DNA of 64,000 nucleotides from Berberis thunbergii (lineage: Eukaryota; Streptophyta; Magnoliopsida; Ranunculales; Berberidaceae). The notes under the pieces were generated by a model that saw only the letters and a program-made list of their open reading frames with translations, made no database searches and was not told the DNA's origin. Location: assembly GCA_003290165.1 (NCBI GenBank), contig QNQO01009181.1:1-64000 (forward strand), in the 5' to 3' direction. Shown in pieces: positions 1 through 26,450 of this stretch (position 1 is its first letter; each line of letters starts with the position of its first letter). Made by a program: the position numbers and the translations under genes.

Positions 1-204
1 CATGGTCCTCGGCCTCCTCGTTACAAAGGTGTCGCTGAAGTGCGTCAAATTGCTGCTGTTCTTTTCCAGGAATCAGCATTCACTTCAAGGTGTATTGTGC
101 CGCCTGGCTTACCGAAGCCAGTATGTAAATCTTTTGCCTCCAACCGTGCTTTATTCTGTGAAGATGAGTTATGCCAGGCTGTTGCTCAGAATAAACTTCG
201 TTAA
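1..204 (+). CDS. C-terminal exon of an unidentified gene (5' partial)
   Basis: Frame 1 stays open from the first base to a TAA at 202-204, giving about 67 residues that begin HGPRPPRYKGVAEV and end LCQAVAQNKLR. The composition looks protein-like and the frame is better than the overlapping frame-2 ORF, which begins at an ATG at position 2 and reads into an AT-rich tail. I recognise no domain. A GT inside the stretch (near 91) could be a splice donor, so part of it may not be coding. The gene would be transcribed toward the convergent RING gene at 1004-2037, with its 3' UTR in the following 800 bases. Confidence 0.35.
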   Translation, partial: HGPRPPRYKGVAEVRQIAAVLFQESAFTSRCIVPPGLPKPVCKSFASNRALFCEDELCQAVAQNKLR

Positions 205-1003
205 TTTCTTAGCTTTTTCGTCATAGTATCATATGTTTTATATGTATATATAATTGTGAGTGCAGTTTTGTTGTTTTCCATGGTGGGAATAGGGTTTTAT
301 TTAAGTTTTAGGCTTGTAGTGAAAGGTTAATAATTTAGGCTACATTATAACAAGTTTTTTTGTATAGTTTTTTCTATATAAGCTATATCATCATTTTCCT
401 TGGTCTTCTAAACTAGGTTATTTCCCCGGGCAAGCAGGTTACTCTCTCTCTAAAAATGTAATTGTTTTCTTTTTTTTGATGTCTGAACACAAATATTGCT
501 CATCGTTTCTCTGATATCAAACCTGGGAATTTCCCATTTGTGGTTTGACATATTATGGTGCTCAATCATTTATTTTGACTGCATTTGAATTGACTCAGTT
601 TATTTGTGAGATCATGCAACTTGATTAAGTTGTTCACCCTCTGTAGTTTTAACTTTTAAGTAAATATTGACAAGCTCTGTCTGGAACCAGTTGAACAGAT
701 CTTTGCAAAGCAGGCTTCGGTTTCCATCAAGTTTGTTTGTAGCCTGTTCTCAACAGTGGTTTATCCATCTATTCTACCAGCATGATTGCCATTACTTGTA
801 CCAAAGGAAATATATATTAATCTGGTTACATGGAGCTGATGTTTTCCATCCTATTTCACTTTTCTCTTCGACAGAGACATACCCTACTTTTTATTTTAGT
901 TTCCTCTTCCGCAGAATGCACTAATAGTACTGTTCAAATTATTTAAAAGAAATTTCTTATTAACTAGCTAGTACTGGGTAAAATTGAATGGTGTGTTCAT
1001 GAC
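205..1003. other. convergent 3' intergenic region
   Basis: AT-rich DNA between two convergent stop codons (TAA at 202-204 and the RING gene stop at 1004). It presumably holds both 3' UTRs. I see no further gene or repeat; the short ORFs have no recognisable content. Confidence 0.5.
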
Positions 1004-2037
1004 TCAAGACATGAATACTTCAATGCTTGCGTTTTTGGGAGAATTACACATTGGGCATGATTCCAAAAGAGGTTCGCATGCCTTGCAACAACAAAAATGC
1101 CTGCATGGTAGCATAACAATACAGGTGCTTCCACAACTACCACAGCCTTTACAAACTGTCGCACAACCCATCTTCTTTTTGCTATCTTTGTCTTCCTTTT
1201 CTTTGTCACAGCTACAATAGCAGCTGCAAACTGCTGCTGCTGTTGCACCAGCTGCTCCACCATTAGATTTAAAACAAGTAATAGTAGAAGAAGAGGAACA
1301 GAAGTGATCCTCTTTTACTTGTTGGAACGTATTTTTGATACTCGTTGCCATGGCTTCATTCTCTTTTGCTGCTCTCTCCCAGGCTTGCTTTTCCATCTCG
1401 ACATTTCTGATGTCATTCTGGAGTTGTATCATTTTCTCTCTGGCTACCGCTATTTCTTCATCCTTTTGTCTCGACAGGTTCTCTGCTTTTGCCTCAACCC
1501 TCCTTAGGATCAGCCCTACTTGTTCCTTCTTTTGTTTATTCAATACTGCATTCAATCTCTTTTTCTGTTTAAATGAGATGGAACAATTTAAAGAATTGAA
1601 ATGTAGCATTGCAAGTTAACAAGAATGATAATTGAAATTAATTAATACCAACTGTACATAAGTCTACATACCTGTAAAGAGAGCAGTGTATCAATTTCAT
1701 GATTCTGCTTCTCAACTTCATGAGCCTCTAAGTAGAAAGCAGGAAACACAGATGCTTCTCTCTGTTTATTATTTGTGAATATTAAGTGCTGGTTGTTTAT
1801 CTGCTGTTGCTGTTGGTTCATCATCTCCTGCATTTGTTGTTGTTGATGTAGTCGTTGAAGAGCATGGACATTGTTCAAGTTCTGACAATACAAGGGGCTG
1901 CCACTACCACCCCCAATGCCAACACTTTGACCAGTAGCAGTAGTATTGTCCATGAAATGGCACAAAGTGTAGTCGTGCAAATTCTCTGCAGAAGAATAGT
2001 ATTGATCCATTTGAACGCCTATCTGATCTTCCTTCAC
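1004..2037 (-). CDS. BOI-like RING-type E3 ubiquitin-protein ligase
   Basis: Two exons, 2037-1672 and 1564-1004, joined in phase 0 across a 107-bp GT-AG intron, give about 308 residues. The N-terminal part is Gln-rich (residues 68-85), followed by EVEKQNHEIDTLLSLQ, a coiled-coil (about residues 120-210) typical of the BOI/BRG/SBP1 family, and a C-terminal RING whose Cys/His ligands appear in CKGCGSC, MLPCRHFCCCKAC and CPMCNSPK. Family members ubiquitinate partners in defence, cell-death and gibberellin/DELLA responses; the exact substrate here cannot be inferred. The start at 2037 is the first ATG of the open exon. Unlike its neighbours, this gene shows no frameshift. Family assignment is firm, orthology is not. 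Confidence 0.9.
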
Positions 2038-2248
2038 TTTTTAATAGAAGAAAATGGAAGAAGAAAGAAAGAACCCAGAAAAACACCCCGCCTTGCCCTG
2101 CCCTGGCCTCCTTTCTCCTTACCACTTCAAAGATTCTTCTTCCCAAGTTATTAACATAAGAGGGTGGAAATTCAATAAATAACAACAGAAGCTGCTAGCA
2201 ACACGAAATATGAATTGAAGTAGTCATGCATGAGCATGGCATAGTAAT

Positions 2249-2268
2249 AGAGAGAGAGAGAGAGAGAG
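2249..2268. repeat. (AG)n microsatellite
   Basis: Ten AG units, about 210 bp upstream of the RING-gene start codon, probably in its leader or promoter. Confidence 0.9.
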
Positions 2269-3407
2269 TATTATGGTTAGATCAGAACATATGCATGATA
2301 CCCTTTTCCTTCATTGTCTCCCCTATTATTATCATTCCTCTGTTGTCTTTCTTTGTTGACCAGGAAAAAAGTTTTGGTTTTTGGTGTTTGGTTGGAGTTA
2401 TATATTGTTGTGGTGCATGATTGTTTAGTTAAAACTTTAGTAAATAATAGGATCTGTGGTCATGTGGAATTAGTATATATCCAACCAGGGAAAAAAAGGC
2501 AAATAAGGCCACAAAAGAAGGAAAAGGGATGTGGAAAGAATATCTGATCCCCCACCAAAAGAGGGGTGGCCAGTGAGAATAGGATTCGTATGTTGTTCTT
2601 CTTGTTGTTGGTAATATAGATCTGTTCTTCTGCCTCTCTTGGCAGGCAAGGCAACATTCATTCAATTCAACTGAATTCATTCCAAAGATAGGACTGACTA
2701 ATTATGTATATGGAACGAGAAAACTGAGGAGGAGGACTCCTCTATTAGTTTTCCATGCAGATTTTGTGACAAAACTATCGGGTCATTTTTCCAGATTTCA
2801 CAAATAATTGTTTTATTTTGGAACCCAAAAATATTTAAAATCCATGGCCATGTGAACCTGAGGAGATAAAAGCCCTTAATTTTGACATCACCAAAAAAAT
2901 AATTGTTTATATCCAGTATTTTTTTCATTTTATTTTAAAAATTAAATAATAAGTAAAAGTTAAATTTTAGGAGTAAAATATTGTAACAATATTGTAAGGG
3001 TTTATTTATAGTTTACATATAATTGGAAGAATTCAAGTAAATTATAATTAGCGGGCTTATTTATAATTAATCAATGTTTGAGAAAAACTAGTTTTTGAAT
3101 GTAAAAAATATTATATATGGAAGGGTAAATGGAGAACCAAAAGTTTAAATTTGTGAGGGTAGAATGGTCAAGTTGTGTACCAGTATTTTTCATTTAAAAG
3201 ACACAATTACCCTTTGTCAATGTTAACCTACCTATTTATTTTGTTTGTAAATATTAAGAAAGTGAAAATCATTTTTGAAACATTAAAATCAGGTTGAAGA
3301 CATCAACACTATTCATCTTATATATAGTACAATGGAGGGCACAATAGAAGGCATCTTTGCACTTGGTCTGCGGGGCTCCTGTCTGTGACTTTATATGCGG
3401 GTGTTAC
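2269..3407. other. intergenic, promoter side of the RING gene
   Basis: AT-rich DNA with no convincing coding content. It separates the divergent RING gene (-) and the MSI-like gene (+), so it should contain both promoters. No element is clear enough to name. Confidence 0.5.
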
Positions 3408-4634
3408 AACACAGCAGCAAGGGACCAAGGGAGGGAAATAAATAGGGGTTTTTAAAGTTTGACACTCATTAGTTTATACCTATTAGAGTCTGATCCACGT
3501 TTTTTAATGGAGCCATTAAGTATACTCCGGACTTCTCAAGAGTAAATTTTGGACCCATTTTGTCCTTACCTTGGGTTCAACCATTCTTAAGCAATAGTTA
3601 ACCATTTTACCCTCCAAATTCTATGATTTCCTATCCAATTAATAATACTCACCACCTTGAATTATTGAACAGACGAAACGAACCCAACCCTAAGAGCACA
3701 CTCTCATTACTATATTTGGGTTTGGCAAACCCGAGGCCTTCACACATTCCCCTATAGAGAATGGCAAATGTGCATTGTATTCAAGGAATATCAGTTCAGT
3801 CTTATAATCGCTCAAAGAAAAAGCACAATAAACCACAAGAAGAACCCACCAAGAGATAGTTGAACTCGTCTCGAAATGGAATATTGATTTTTTGACTGAT
3901 TACCTAGCCGGTCCTCTTCATCTTTGTTGTTGTTTCTTGGCGGGTGTGGGTTCCCCGTTCGCAGGAACCACCGGGCCTGTGAGTGAGAAGAAAAAAAATT
4001 AAAAAAATAGGAGGAGGCCACCCCCACCTCCTCATCTTCCCCTTCACCACCACTACCACCACCTCGCCATTACCACCACCACCTCACTACTGCCATCTCT
4101 CCCCATCACCACTTCACCACAGCTAGGGGGGGGGGGGGGAGGATGAGGAGGAAGAAAAGAAGAAGAAAAAAAGATGGGAGGAGGTGGGACACCGCCACCT
4201 CTCATCTTCCTCCCACTTCATCACCACCACCAACATCACCTTGCCACCGCCAGGGAGAAAAAAAAGAGGAGGAAGAGAAGAAGAAAAAAAAGAATAAGAT
4301 GGGAGGAGGAGGAGAGGAGGCGGTGGCGTGGTGATAGTGATAATTGAAAAAAAGGAAAAAGAAGAGACGGTGACGATGGCGAGGTGGAGGAGGTGGCTGT
4401 GGTGGTTGATGGAGAAGAGAAGGAGAGAGGATAAGGGTGTTAGGTTTTTTTTTTTGTTTTTATTTTTATTTTTATAGGTGGTGTCCTTCAACAGGTGGTT
4501 GTGTTCTTTAGAACGATGGTGGTGTTATTCAAAAAGTAGGGTGTTGATAGTGTTTATCAGAAGAAGCGGTGGTGTTATTTAGCAGCAGCCAATATCTATC
4601 AACACAGCACAGCAAGGGACCGAGGGAAATAAAT
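3408..4634. repeat. 35-bp direct repeats flanking a 1.2-kb low-complexity insert
   Basis: The stretch AACACAGCAGCAAGGGACC...GGGAAATAAATA at 3408-3444 recurs with small changes at 4600-4634. Between them lie 1.15 kb, including a C/T-rich then G/A-rich tract (4017-4460) with a 14-G run at 4126-4139. The downstream repeat sits about 90 bp before the MSI-like start codon, so the insert separates the proximal promoter from its ancestral upstream DNA. The ORFs inside are simple-sequence artefacts. Confidence 0.6.
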
Positions 4635-4722
4635 ATCCACTACTTTGTCTCTGCTTTGGCGGGAAAAAAAACCTAAGAAGAAGAGGAAAGAGGAAAGAGA
4701 AGAGAGGCAGAAAGTGGCGAGG

Positions 4723-14270
<9,548 letters not shown>

Positions 14271-15283
14271 ATCAGTATTTGGGTTATATCTTGGTCTCTA
14301 CAATTTACTAGGTGTCTTTTTCATCCAGGTCTCTGTGTTGGGATTCTCCTTTCCTATTTTTCATCTAGTGTATGTCAAATGGTAAAACATTGGGTGGCTC
14401 GACTATGTGGGTAATTAATTCATGACCTAGTCCTTTTGAAGTCAATTTTATTCGACATACTATTTGCCATCATTGTGAGGTGTCAGACCTAAGCTGAGGA
14501 CAAACAAAGACATCTTGTGCTGCTTGTAAACTTTCGTGAATTTATGTCAGTTTCTATAGGTGCTAACCCTGCAATGTTGAAACTAAATAGTCATGCACCA
14601 TCTCGCAAAGTTTCAACTTGTATCTTAGCTAAAGAGTTCTAAACCAACTAGTTTACTGTCTTTACTGCAATCGATGATCATCTAACAAATTCTCTGTATA
14701 AGGAACAAATTGGATGAGCTCAGACACAGTTTTATCTGAGTCACAACATATTTGACAGGAGTGAAGAGAAAAAAGACAAGCACAGCAAGCATCCCTCCCA
14801 ACTTCATGTAACATGATTCGTGTAGTCAAAATGTTCAGAATGATGTCCATTAATGACTTCAAGGTGCTGGTTGATTGATAAGTTGTATTTTATTTTAACT
14901 AGTAATTACTTTGTAATCCAACTACCGCAAATGTAAAATTACAGAGTACCTTAAACGATGCACGTGGGAGACGTTACATATGAAATACAAAATACAGAGC
15001 CAATGGTATACCAGCAAGATCAAGTTGGTGACCATATAACGAGTAGCAATCAAAGGTCACAATATAAGATAATAGGGGCAGCAACCACAACTTGAAGTTC
15101 GCAAAGAGATCATCTAAACAACAGTTTTGAGGCCAGAAGAATATCACAAGTGAATACTCAGACTTTCATTGTGATCGTCAATATAATAATCCACTTATTT
15201 ATACGAGTTAATGTTGCATTTCCATCTGAAATACCAAAATTGTTAGCCTTTACCAATAAAGATGCTAAAGAATTATAATATTC
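14271..15283. other. convergent intergenic region
   Basis: DNA between the MSI-like stop (14270) and the restored stop of the minus-strand PGES2-like gene (15284). It should hold both 3' UTRs. No gene or repeat was recognised. Confidence 0.5.
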
Positions 15284-20414
<5,131 letters not shown>

Positions 20415-21581
20415 TGCTTCGGATGGTTAGAATTTTCAAAGAGTTTAGGGATTGATTTCCTGCAAGTTATTTGTGAGCCAGTTAGTTAGTTGTATTGATG
20501 ATGAATTATGTAGCACTAGTATGCCAGTCGGCCTTGGTAACACAAATACTTATTGAATTATTCCCTTGGTGGTATGTGACTCAGGGTACTTTGCAAGAAA
20601 AAAATGAGGTTGGAAAGCAAAAGGTGGAGGCAAGCTTTCCAACAAGCACCTTCCAAGATGAGCAACTAGAAAGAAAAACTAGATATCATTCATTATTCAT
20701 TGAAAGAATATGATGTTGTCCATTAAGGAAAGTATAGAGTAGAGTTGATGTAAGTAATTATTAAGCTAGCAGATGCAGATGGGATTGATTGAATGATTTA
20801 CAAAAGTAGGTAGGTGGTGCAATACATTAGAATTGAGGAGGAATGCATTGCATTGTATTGTTGTGATACTGATACATATGTCAAACTAAACTACTAGTGT
20901 AGAAGACAATGAAAGAAAGAAAGCTAAAGAAAAAACCCCAAGGAAAATAACTATCAAGAATCCAACCACAGCTACAGTAGTTGTATGAACATCAATCAAT
21001 CAATCAAAGGGCAATTGAGGAGTATCTTCTTCCTTTTGGGTTTTATTTAGATTTAGAGTAGAGTTGTTGTTGATTGAGATAAGAATATTTTTTGAAATAA
21101 TTAAAAGAACAAGGAAATAAAATAAATAAAAAAATTGGTCATTGAGTTTCGAGTAAACGAACCCCCCCCTAATCTGAAGGGGTTTTTTCCTCGAGTGAAA
21201 ACAAAACTCAGTCCGATTTGCACAAAACCAAAACACTAAAAATACAAAGACGGAAGAAGAACCTGTTGTCGCTTAGCTGCGGAGAGAAACAGACGAGAAG
21301 AGAAGAGAGAGCGTGGTGTGATTTGGTGTGGTGTGGTGGAGCGAGCCGTGCCGTCGCGTAGTTTAAATCCTCCAGTCCAGTCCATCCAAGATTATTTAAG
21401 GGGTTTTTCCCATCCAATCACCGCCGTTGGATTTCTCTTCACAAAATACCACGCATGTGGTCCTTCTTCATCCACACCTCACATTAAAACCCGCCTAATT
21501 TGATCAAAACTTATTATTATTATTTATTTTTAGACTTCTATATTACATGTGTGTAATATATTTTTAACGGGAATTCTAAAT
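20415..21581. other. upstream region of the PGES2-like gene
   Basis: No recognisable coding sequence. It should contain the leader and promoter of the minus-strand gene starting at 20414. A purine-rich stretch at 21285-21315 and an 8-C run near 21162-21170 are the only oddities. Confidence 0.45.
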
Positions 21582-21743
21582 GTCGAGGGAAAGGGCGAGG
21601 AAAACAGCGAGGTAAAAGAGGTGGCGGGGGGTGAACCGTTCACCTCCCTCGAGATGCGCGCACGGCACACATCTCGAGGGGGGTGAACGGTTCACCCCCG
21701 CCACCTCCTTTACCTCGCTGTTTTCCTCGCCCTTTCCCTCGAC
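21582..21743. repeat. near-perfect inverted repeat (foldback element)
   Basis: Arms 21582-21656 and 21670-21743 are about 74 bp each and complementary with only a few mismatches and one-base length differences, separated by a 13-nt loop rich in CG. The core contains GTGAACCGTTCAC-like palindromes and CCTCGAGATG. The segment is GC-rich against an AT-rich background. It may be a small foldback MITE or a source of hairpin small RNA; there is no coding potential and I see no clear target-site duplication. Confidence 0.9.
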
Positions 21744-22327
21744 GCATAGCAAAGCTCTATTTTTAAACTTCTTCTTATTATAATCCAATCGGTTGGGATT
21801 ATAGAATTTTAAAATAATTTTACAAATATTTTAGAAAATAATTTTTTTTTGAGTTTATTCCACGAATGCAAAATTAACATGGTCTACTCGATCTGCATTA
21901 TGCAACAACACCTTTTCAACTCAAAGGAAATGGATCTGAATTGGGATGGAATTTCATGTTTGCATGCACAACAAGACAACCATATTTATAGTTGCATTTG
22001 CCTCAGCTATCAATGATATTTAAAGTTGTAAATTGAGTTTATTTAGTATACCTTAGTTTATCGACCTTATATCTTTTATAGTGTGAGAGTTTTTATTCGT
22101 CGTTTAGGGAGAAAAAAATATTGCTGGAGATCCTTTCCTAGTTGGGAGCTATCCATATATAGTAATTTTTCTACACGACTTATGCTTATATATCTACGAA
22201 AGATGTTTCCATTTCTGAGTGTTGTCCATGCAAGGAAGTTTTCTTACTCGACTTATACTATAGTATTTATTTATAAGTCGAAACCAATATATTATTGGCC
22301 TGCCTGTCTTGGTCAATCCCCCAGATA
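21744..22327. other. intergenic
   Basis: AT-rich sequence between the hairpin and the gypsy element. I see no gene or named repeat. Confidence 0.5.
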
Positions 22328-22332
22328 CTTGC

Positions 22333-22811
22333 TGTCACGGACTAGCAATTCGTGCGGCACTAGCTATCCAATTCACTAGTAAGTCTATGAGTTGTTACTT
22401 TGACATGCACAAATATTAACTTGAGAATGCACAATATTAATCTGTAGACAATATAACAATGCACAATAGTCAGCAAAAACTTTCATTAACATTCAATAGA
22501 TTACAATGGGGAGGAATGTTCGGAAGGTCGTTGCTCAAGACTAGTTCGATGCTATCGATCGATGAAAATACAAGTTTGAAGTTGAAAAGCAATGCAAAGA
22601 AAACAATAAAAATGCTAGCGGTATAGTCTGACCCGACTATGCAATGGAGGCAACACGTCCTCACAATCAAGAACTTAAATCTTCCCCCTATAATATAGAT
22701 GCTGAGCATTTGAGCACTTTTCAAAAAGGAACATTGAGTTTTGAGACCATTAGGAAAGTCTTGAAAGGCCTCTGACCTTGATTTCCCTGACCAACGGTAC
22801 TAGTCCTGACA
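22333..22811 (-). repeat. 3' LTR of the gypsy element
   Basis: Begins TGTCACGGAC and ends GTCCTGACA on the plus strand; it pairs with 27402-27845. It carries an extra segment near 22620-22660 that the other LTR lacks. Confidence 0.93.
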
Positions 22812-22822
22812 CTCTCCCACAC

Positions 22823-23038
22823 TCAATTCGTTGACGCCCTCGTAGCGAACTTTTCCAAGTACTCTTCCAACTTTGAGAGGTATGGCAGCAGATGCTCGAC
22901 TGGCTCCCAACTAATCTCTGAAGGAGGTTCATCCTGCCACTTGACCAAATACTCTCTATTCGAGCCTGTGTTGTTGATGAGGCGGTCAGCTAAGATTTCT
23001 TCCACTTCTCGATCTGGCTTATTATGATGCTTAGGCAA
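22823..23038 (-). pseudogene. chromodomain at the integrase C terminus
   Basis: The minus-strand frame contains EVEEILADRL, EYLVKWQDEP, ISWEPVEHL and LLPYLSKLEEY, the aromatic-cage chromodomain pattern (Y/W/W). In chromoviruses this domain follows the integrase and is thought to steer insertion to particular chromatin. It ends 12 bp before the 3' LTR. Confidence 0.88.
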
Positions 23039-23041
23039 TGC

Positions 23042-23824
23042 TCAGGTAGATACATTTCTTGTGGGATCAGTGGCATCTGCATGGTAGGACTTCAAGTTAC
23101 TTGCATGGAAGACAGGATGGGTGAAACAGAGCCAATGTGGTAACTTGACGCGATAGGAGACTTTGACAACTTTCTCAATAATCTGCACCGGTCCCTCATA
23201 CTTGCGAAACAGATTGTTGTGTGCTCTAGTTGTCCTTTTATACTTGTTGAACATATCTAGCTTCACCAATACCAAGTCCCCGACTTCAAAAGGATCAATC
23301 CGTCATTTCTTGTCGGCCCATTTCTTCATGTGACGGGAGGCTTTCTCAAGATAGGCTCGAGCAACTACAATATTTTTCTGCCAGGCTTTGACTTATTCAA
23401 GAGCTCTTGGGCTGGGTCCTTGGTATCCGGTAAGTATTGTATGTGGTGTCAATGGTTGCTGACCAGTAACCAACTGAAAGGGGCTGGAGTGAGTGGCTGA
23501 GCTCTTTTGTAAGTTGAAACCGAATTGTGCAACATCAAGCAGTCCCACCCAATTTTTCTGATTTGCGCTTACAAAATGACGAAGGTATTCTTCGAGCATA
23601 GAGTTAAAACGCTCAGTCTGTCCGTCAAATTGGGGATGTTGGCTTGTCGGCATATTAAGCTTGGATCCCAAGAGCTTGAACAACTTCTTCCAGAACTTTC
23701 CTGTGAAGCGAGCATCACGGTCGCTAACAATGTTTTCGGGCAATCCCCAATACTTCACTACATGCTTGAGGAACCCTGAAATTCTCCACTTTCGGTAACC
23801 CAGTAATGAAGTCCATGGAAACAC
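23042..23824 (-). pseudogene. gypsy integrase core and C-terminal (GPF/Y) region, broken
   Basis: Two open pieces, 23824-23393 and 23275-23042. The first holds the second Asp and the Glu of the D,D,E core (IVSDRDARFTGKFW; PQFDGQTERFNSMLEEYLR). The second holds the GPF/Y-like YEGPVQIIEKV and HPVFHASNLKSYH. A frame change and a lost segment separate them, and the first catalytic Asp region is disrupted between this and the upstream piece. Integration activity is not expected. Confidence 0.85.
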
Positions 23825-23873
23825 TTTCCAAGGGACGAGTCAGAACAGGCAAGGGCTCTAGTAAGCCTACAGG

Positions 23874-24650
23874 TCAATCTCTTTCAACCTTATCTTGCTG
23901 GCAAATAAAACATGTTCGAACATAGGCCATTACATCCTCCTGTATCTGCGGCCAATAGTACCCCCTCTCTAGCAATGCAAGTGTTCGTCTCCAACCTGGA
24001 TGTCCCGCCCAATGTGTGTCATGGCATTCGCTCAAAAGTTCTTTCCTCAAACCAGAGGTTCTTGGAACATAGAAACGATTACCAGTTGTGAGTATTGCTC
24101 CATCTTTTGTCCAGAACCGTCGAGTTTTGCCCGGCTTGATCAACTCAGTAATCGCATTCGCTTGAAGGTCTGTCTGTAGGCCTGCTTTGATCTTCTCCAA
24201 GATGGTGTGACTCGGACCGGTATGGGTGAGCACTGCAAAGTCTGCCCTTATACTGAGTGCATCAGCTGCATTGTTAGTGCGCCCTGGCTTGTATTCCAAT
24301 ACTAAGTCAAATTCTGCTAATTTTTCCTGCCATCGAGATTGCTTGGAGGTTAGCATCTTCTGAGTAAGGAAATGGCTTGCTGCAACATTATCCGTTTTAA
24401 CAAGGACTTGAGATCCCAAAAGGTAGTGTCTCCACACCCGTAAACAATGTACAATGGCTAGCAATTCCTTTTCCTGAGCTGAGTAACGGGACTCTGTATC
24501 ATTCAACTTTCGACTCTCATATGCTACTGGGTGACCATCTTGAAGCAAAACTCCCCTTAAGGCATAATCAGATGCACCTGTTTGTACTTCAAAGGGCTTG
24601 GTGATTTCTGGCAAGGCCAGTACTGGATCTTTCATCACGACCAGTTTCAA
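23874..24650 (-). pseudogene. gypsy RNase H and integrase zinc-finger region
   Basis: One 258-codon open piece on the minus strand. TGASDYALRGVLLQDG and ELLAIVHCLRVWRHYL match RNase H, RTNNAADALS is the linker, and H-x-H (THWAGHPGWRR) with CFICQQDK forms the HHCC zinc finger of integrase. It is flanked on both sides by stops. Confidence 0.88.
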
Positions 24651-24686
24651 GTCTTGGAATGAAGCTTCACACTGCCTATCCCATTC

Positions 24687-25457
24687 TCATGTTCGATTTT
24701 GTTTCAACAAATTTGTCAGTGCAACAACTCTCTTAGAGTAGTTCCTTATGAAGCGACGATAATAGTTTGCGAGTCTAAGGAAATAACGTAGTTGAGACAC
24801 GTTCTTAGGAGTGTTCCAATCATGGATTGCCTTGACTTTCTCCATGTCCATCCGAATCTTGCCATTGCCAATAACATGACCCAAGAAATTGATCTGGGTT
24901 TGGCCGAATGCGCACTTCTCCTTCTTGACAAAGAGATGATTATCCCTAAGGATTTAGAACACTTCTCGCAAATGATATAGGTGTTCTTCTATAGTCCCAC
25001 TATAAACCACAATATCATCAAGATAGACAACCACAGACTTGTCCAAAAGGTGACGGAACAGGTCATTCATAAGGGTGCAAAACGTAGTTGGAGCATTGGT
25101 CAAGCCGAAGGGCATTATTAGGAACTCATATGACCCATATCTAGTAGAACAAGCAGTTTTGGGTTCGTCGCCAGCAGCAATGCGGACTTGATGGTAACCT
25201 GATCTCAAGTCGAGTTTTGTGAAGTATCTAGAGGATCCAAGTTGGTCGAATAAGTCTGCAATGAACGGTAGCGGATATTTGTTTTTTACAGTGACTTTGT
25301 TCAAGGCTTTATAGTCAACACAAAGGCGAAGACTGCCATCATGTTTCCGCTGAAAAATAACAGGTGCCCCATAAGGTGCTTTAGAGGGCTGAATGAATCC
25401 CGACTCCAACAAGCCATCTAGTTGTTTTCTCAATTCGGTCAACTCTGGAGGGCTCAT
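24687..25457 (-). pseudogene. gypsy reverse transcriptase region, interrupted
   Basis: Pieces 25457-24954 and 24884-24687. The palm motifs are clear: [37 protein letters not shown] and the catalytic YLDDIVVYS. The thumb/connection piece has VSQLRYFLRLANYYRRFI. A stop after HLREVF (about 24954) breaks the frame between palm and thumb. Confidence 0.9.
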
Positions 25458-25651
25458 GCAATATGGACTACGTGCGGGTGGCTCGGCACTAACTCAATTT
25501 CGTGATCAATGAGCCTTCTGGGAGGTAGATTCTTTGGCAACTCATTCGGCATCACTTCGCTGAAGTCAGCAATAACTTGGGTAACTTCCTCGAGGATTTT
25601 GCTAGTATCATCTTCTATCTCTAGCTTTGCCACAGCTAAGTATGTATCTTC

Positions 25652-26290
25652 TCATTTGGCCAAGCGTCTCTTGACTTGGAGCGCCGACAATATTCTATCA
25701 TGAGTTGTGGGTCGAATTGAGGTTGGTACAATGCGTAGTTTGGGTCCGAAAAAGCCCAAGGAGTCCATGAAAGGTAGTGGTCCTGCTGCAGCTCCTCGAA
25801 AGAATTCTTGGCCTAAAATCACCTTAAAATCATCAAGTGGGACGGCCAAGAAGTTTGATCTTCCTTCCCATGGACCAACCTGTAGTGGCACAGCTCTAGC
25901 CATACCATTAATAGAGATTGCCTCAGAGTTGATAGTTTTCAATTTTCCCACGTCTCCTTCTAAGTTCAGACCCACACGTCTAGCTTCCTCTGGGGCAATA
26001 AAATTGTCTGTCGCTCCTGAATCCAACAATGTTTGGGAAGGGAACCCATTGATAGTGATGTCGATGTATTGTAAAGCCTTCTTGTGTGGGTGCTCATACA
26101 TTTCTCCTTTGACAGCATAGAGCTTGCGTATAGCTCCCATCTGGGAGGTCTCACTGTTGGTGGTTGGTGGGGTTCGAGCTCGATGCGGTCGAGTTAGAAG
26201 GTTCTGTTTGAAGCAAGGACATCAACGAGTGTAGGGCTGGTTTGGATGGGCATTTGCCTGTTGGGTGATCCCTACTATTGCAAAGAATGC
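25652..26290 (-). pseudogene. gypsy zinc knuckle and aspartic protease region
   Basis: The open piece 26140-25652 carries the retropepsin motif LLDSGATDNFIA. Just upstream, in another frame (about 26285-26240), CILC...H...C forms a CX2CX4HX4C knuckle. A frame change therefore separates gag from protease. Confidence 0.85.
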
Positions 26291-26450
26291 ATGGGGCCAG
26301 TGCAGATGGCCTCCACTGCCCAGAGTAGTTTTGCCCTCCTTTGTTGTTGTAATTTGAGTTGTTAGGGCTGGCATTCCAATTTCTGTTGGAACTCTAATTC
26401 TGGTTGGACGGCCGAGAATTGTAGTTTCCTCAGTTCTGATTTGAGTTTCC

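Noticed and set aside
4123..4491. A 122-codon minus-strand ORF rich in Ser, Pro and Phe
   Set aside because: It is a product of the G/A-rich simple sequence at 4120-4460; no domain and no real composition.
22470..22724. ORFs within the gypsy LTRs, repeated at 27528-27809
   Set aside because: They are LTR sequence, present in both copies only because the LTR is duplicated.
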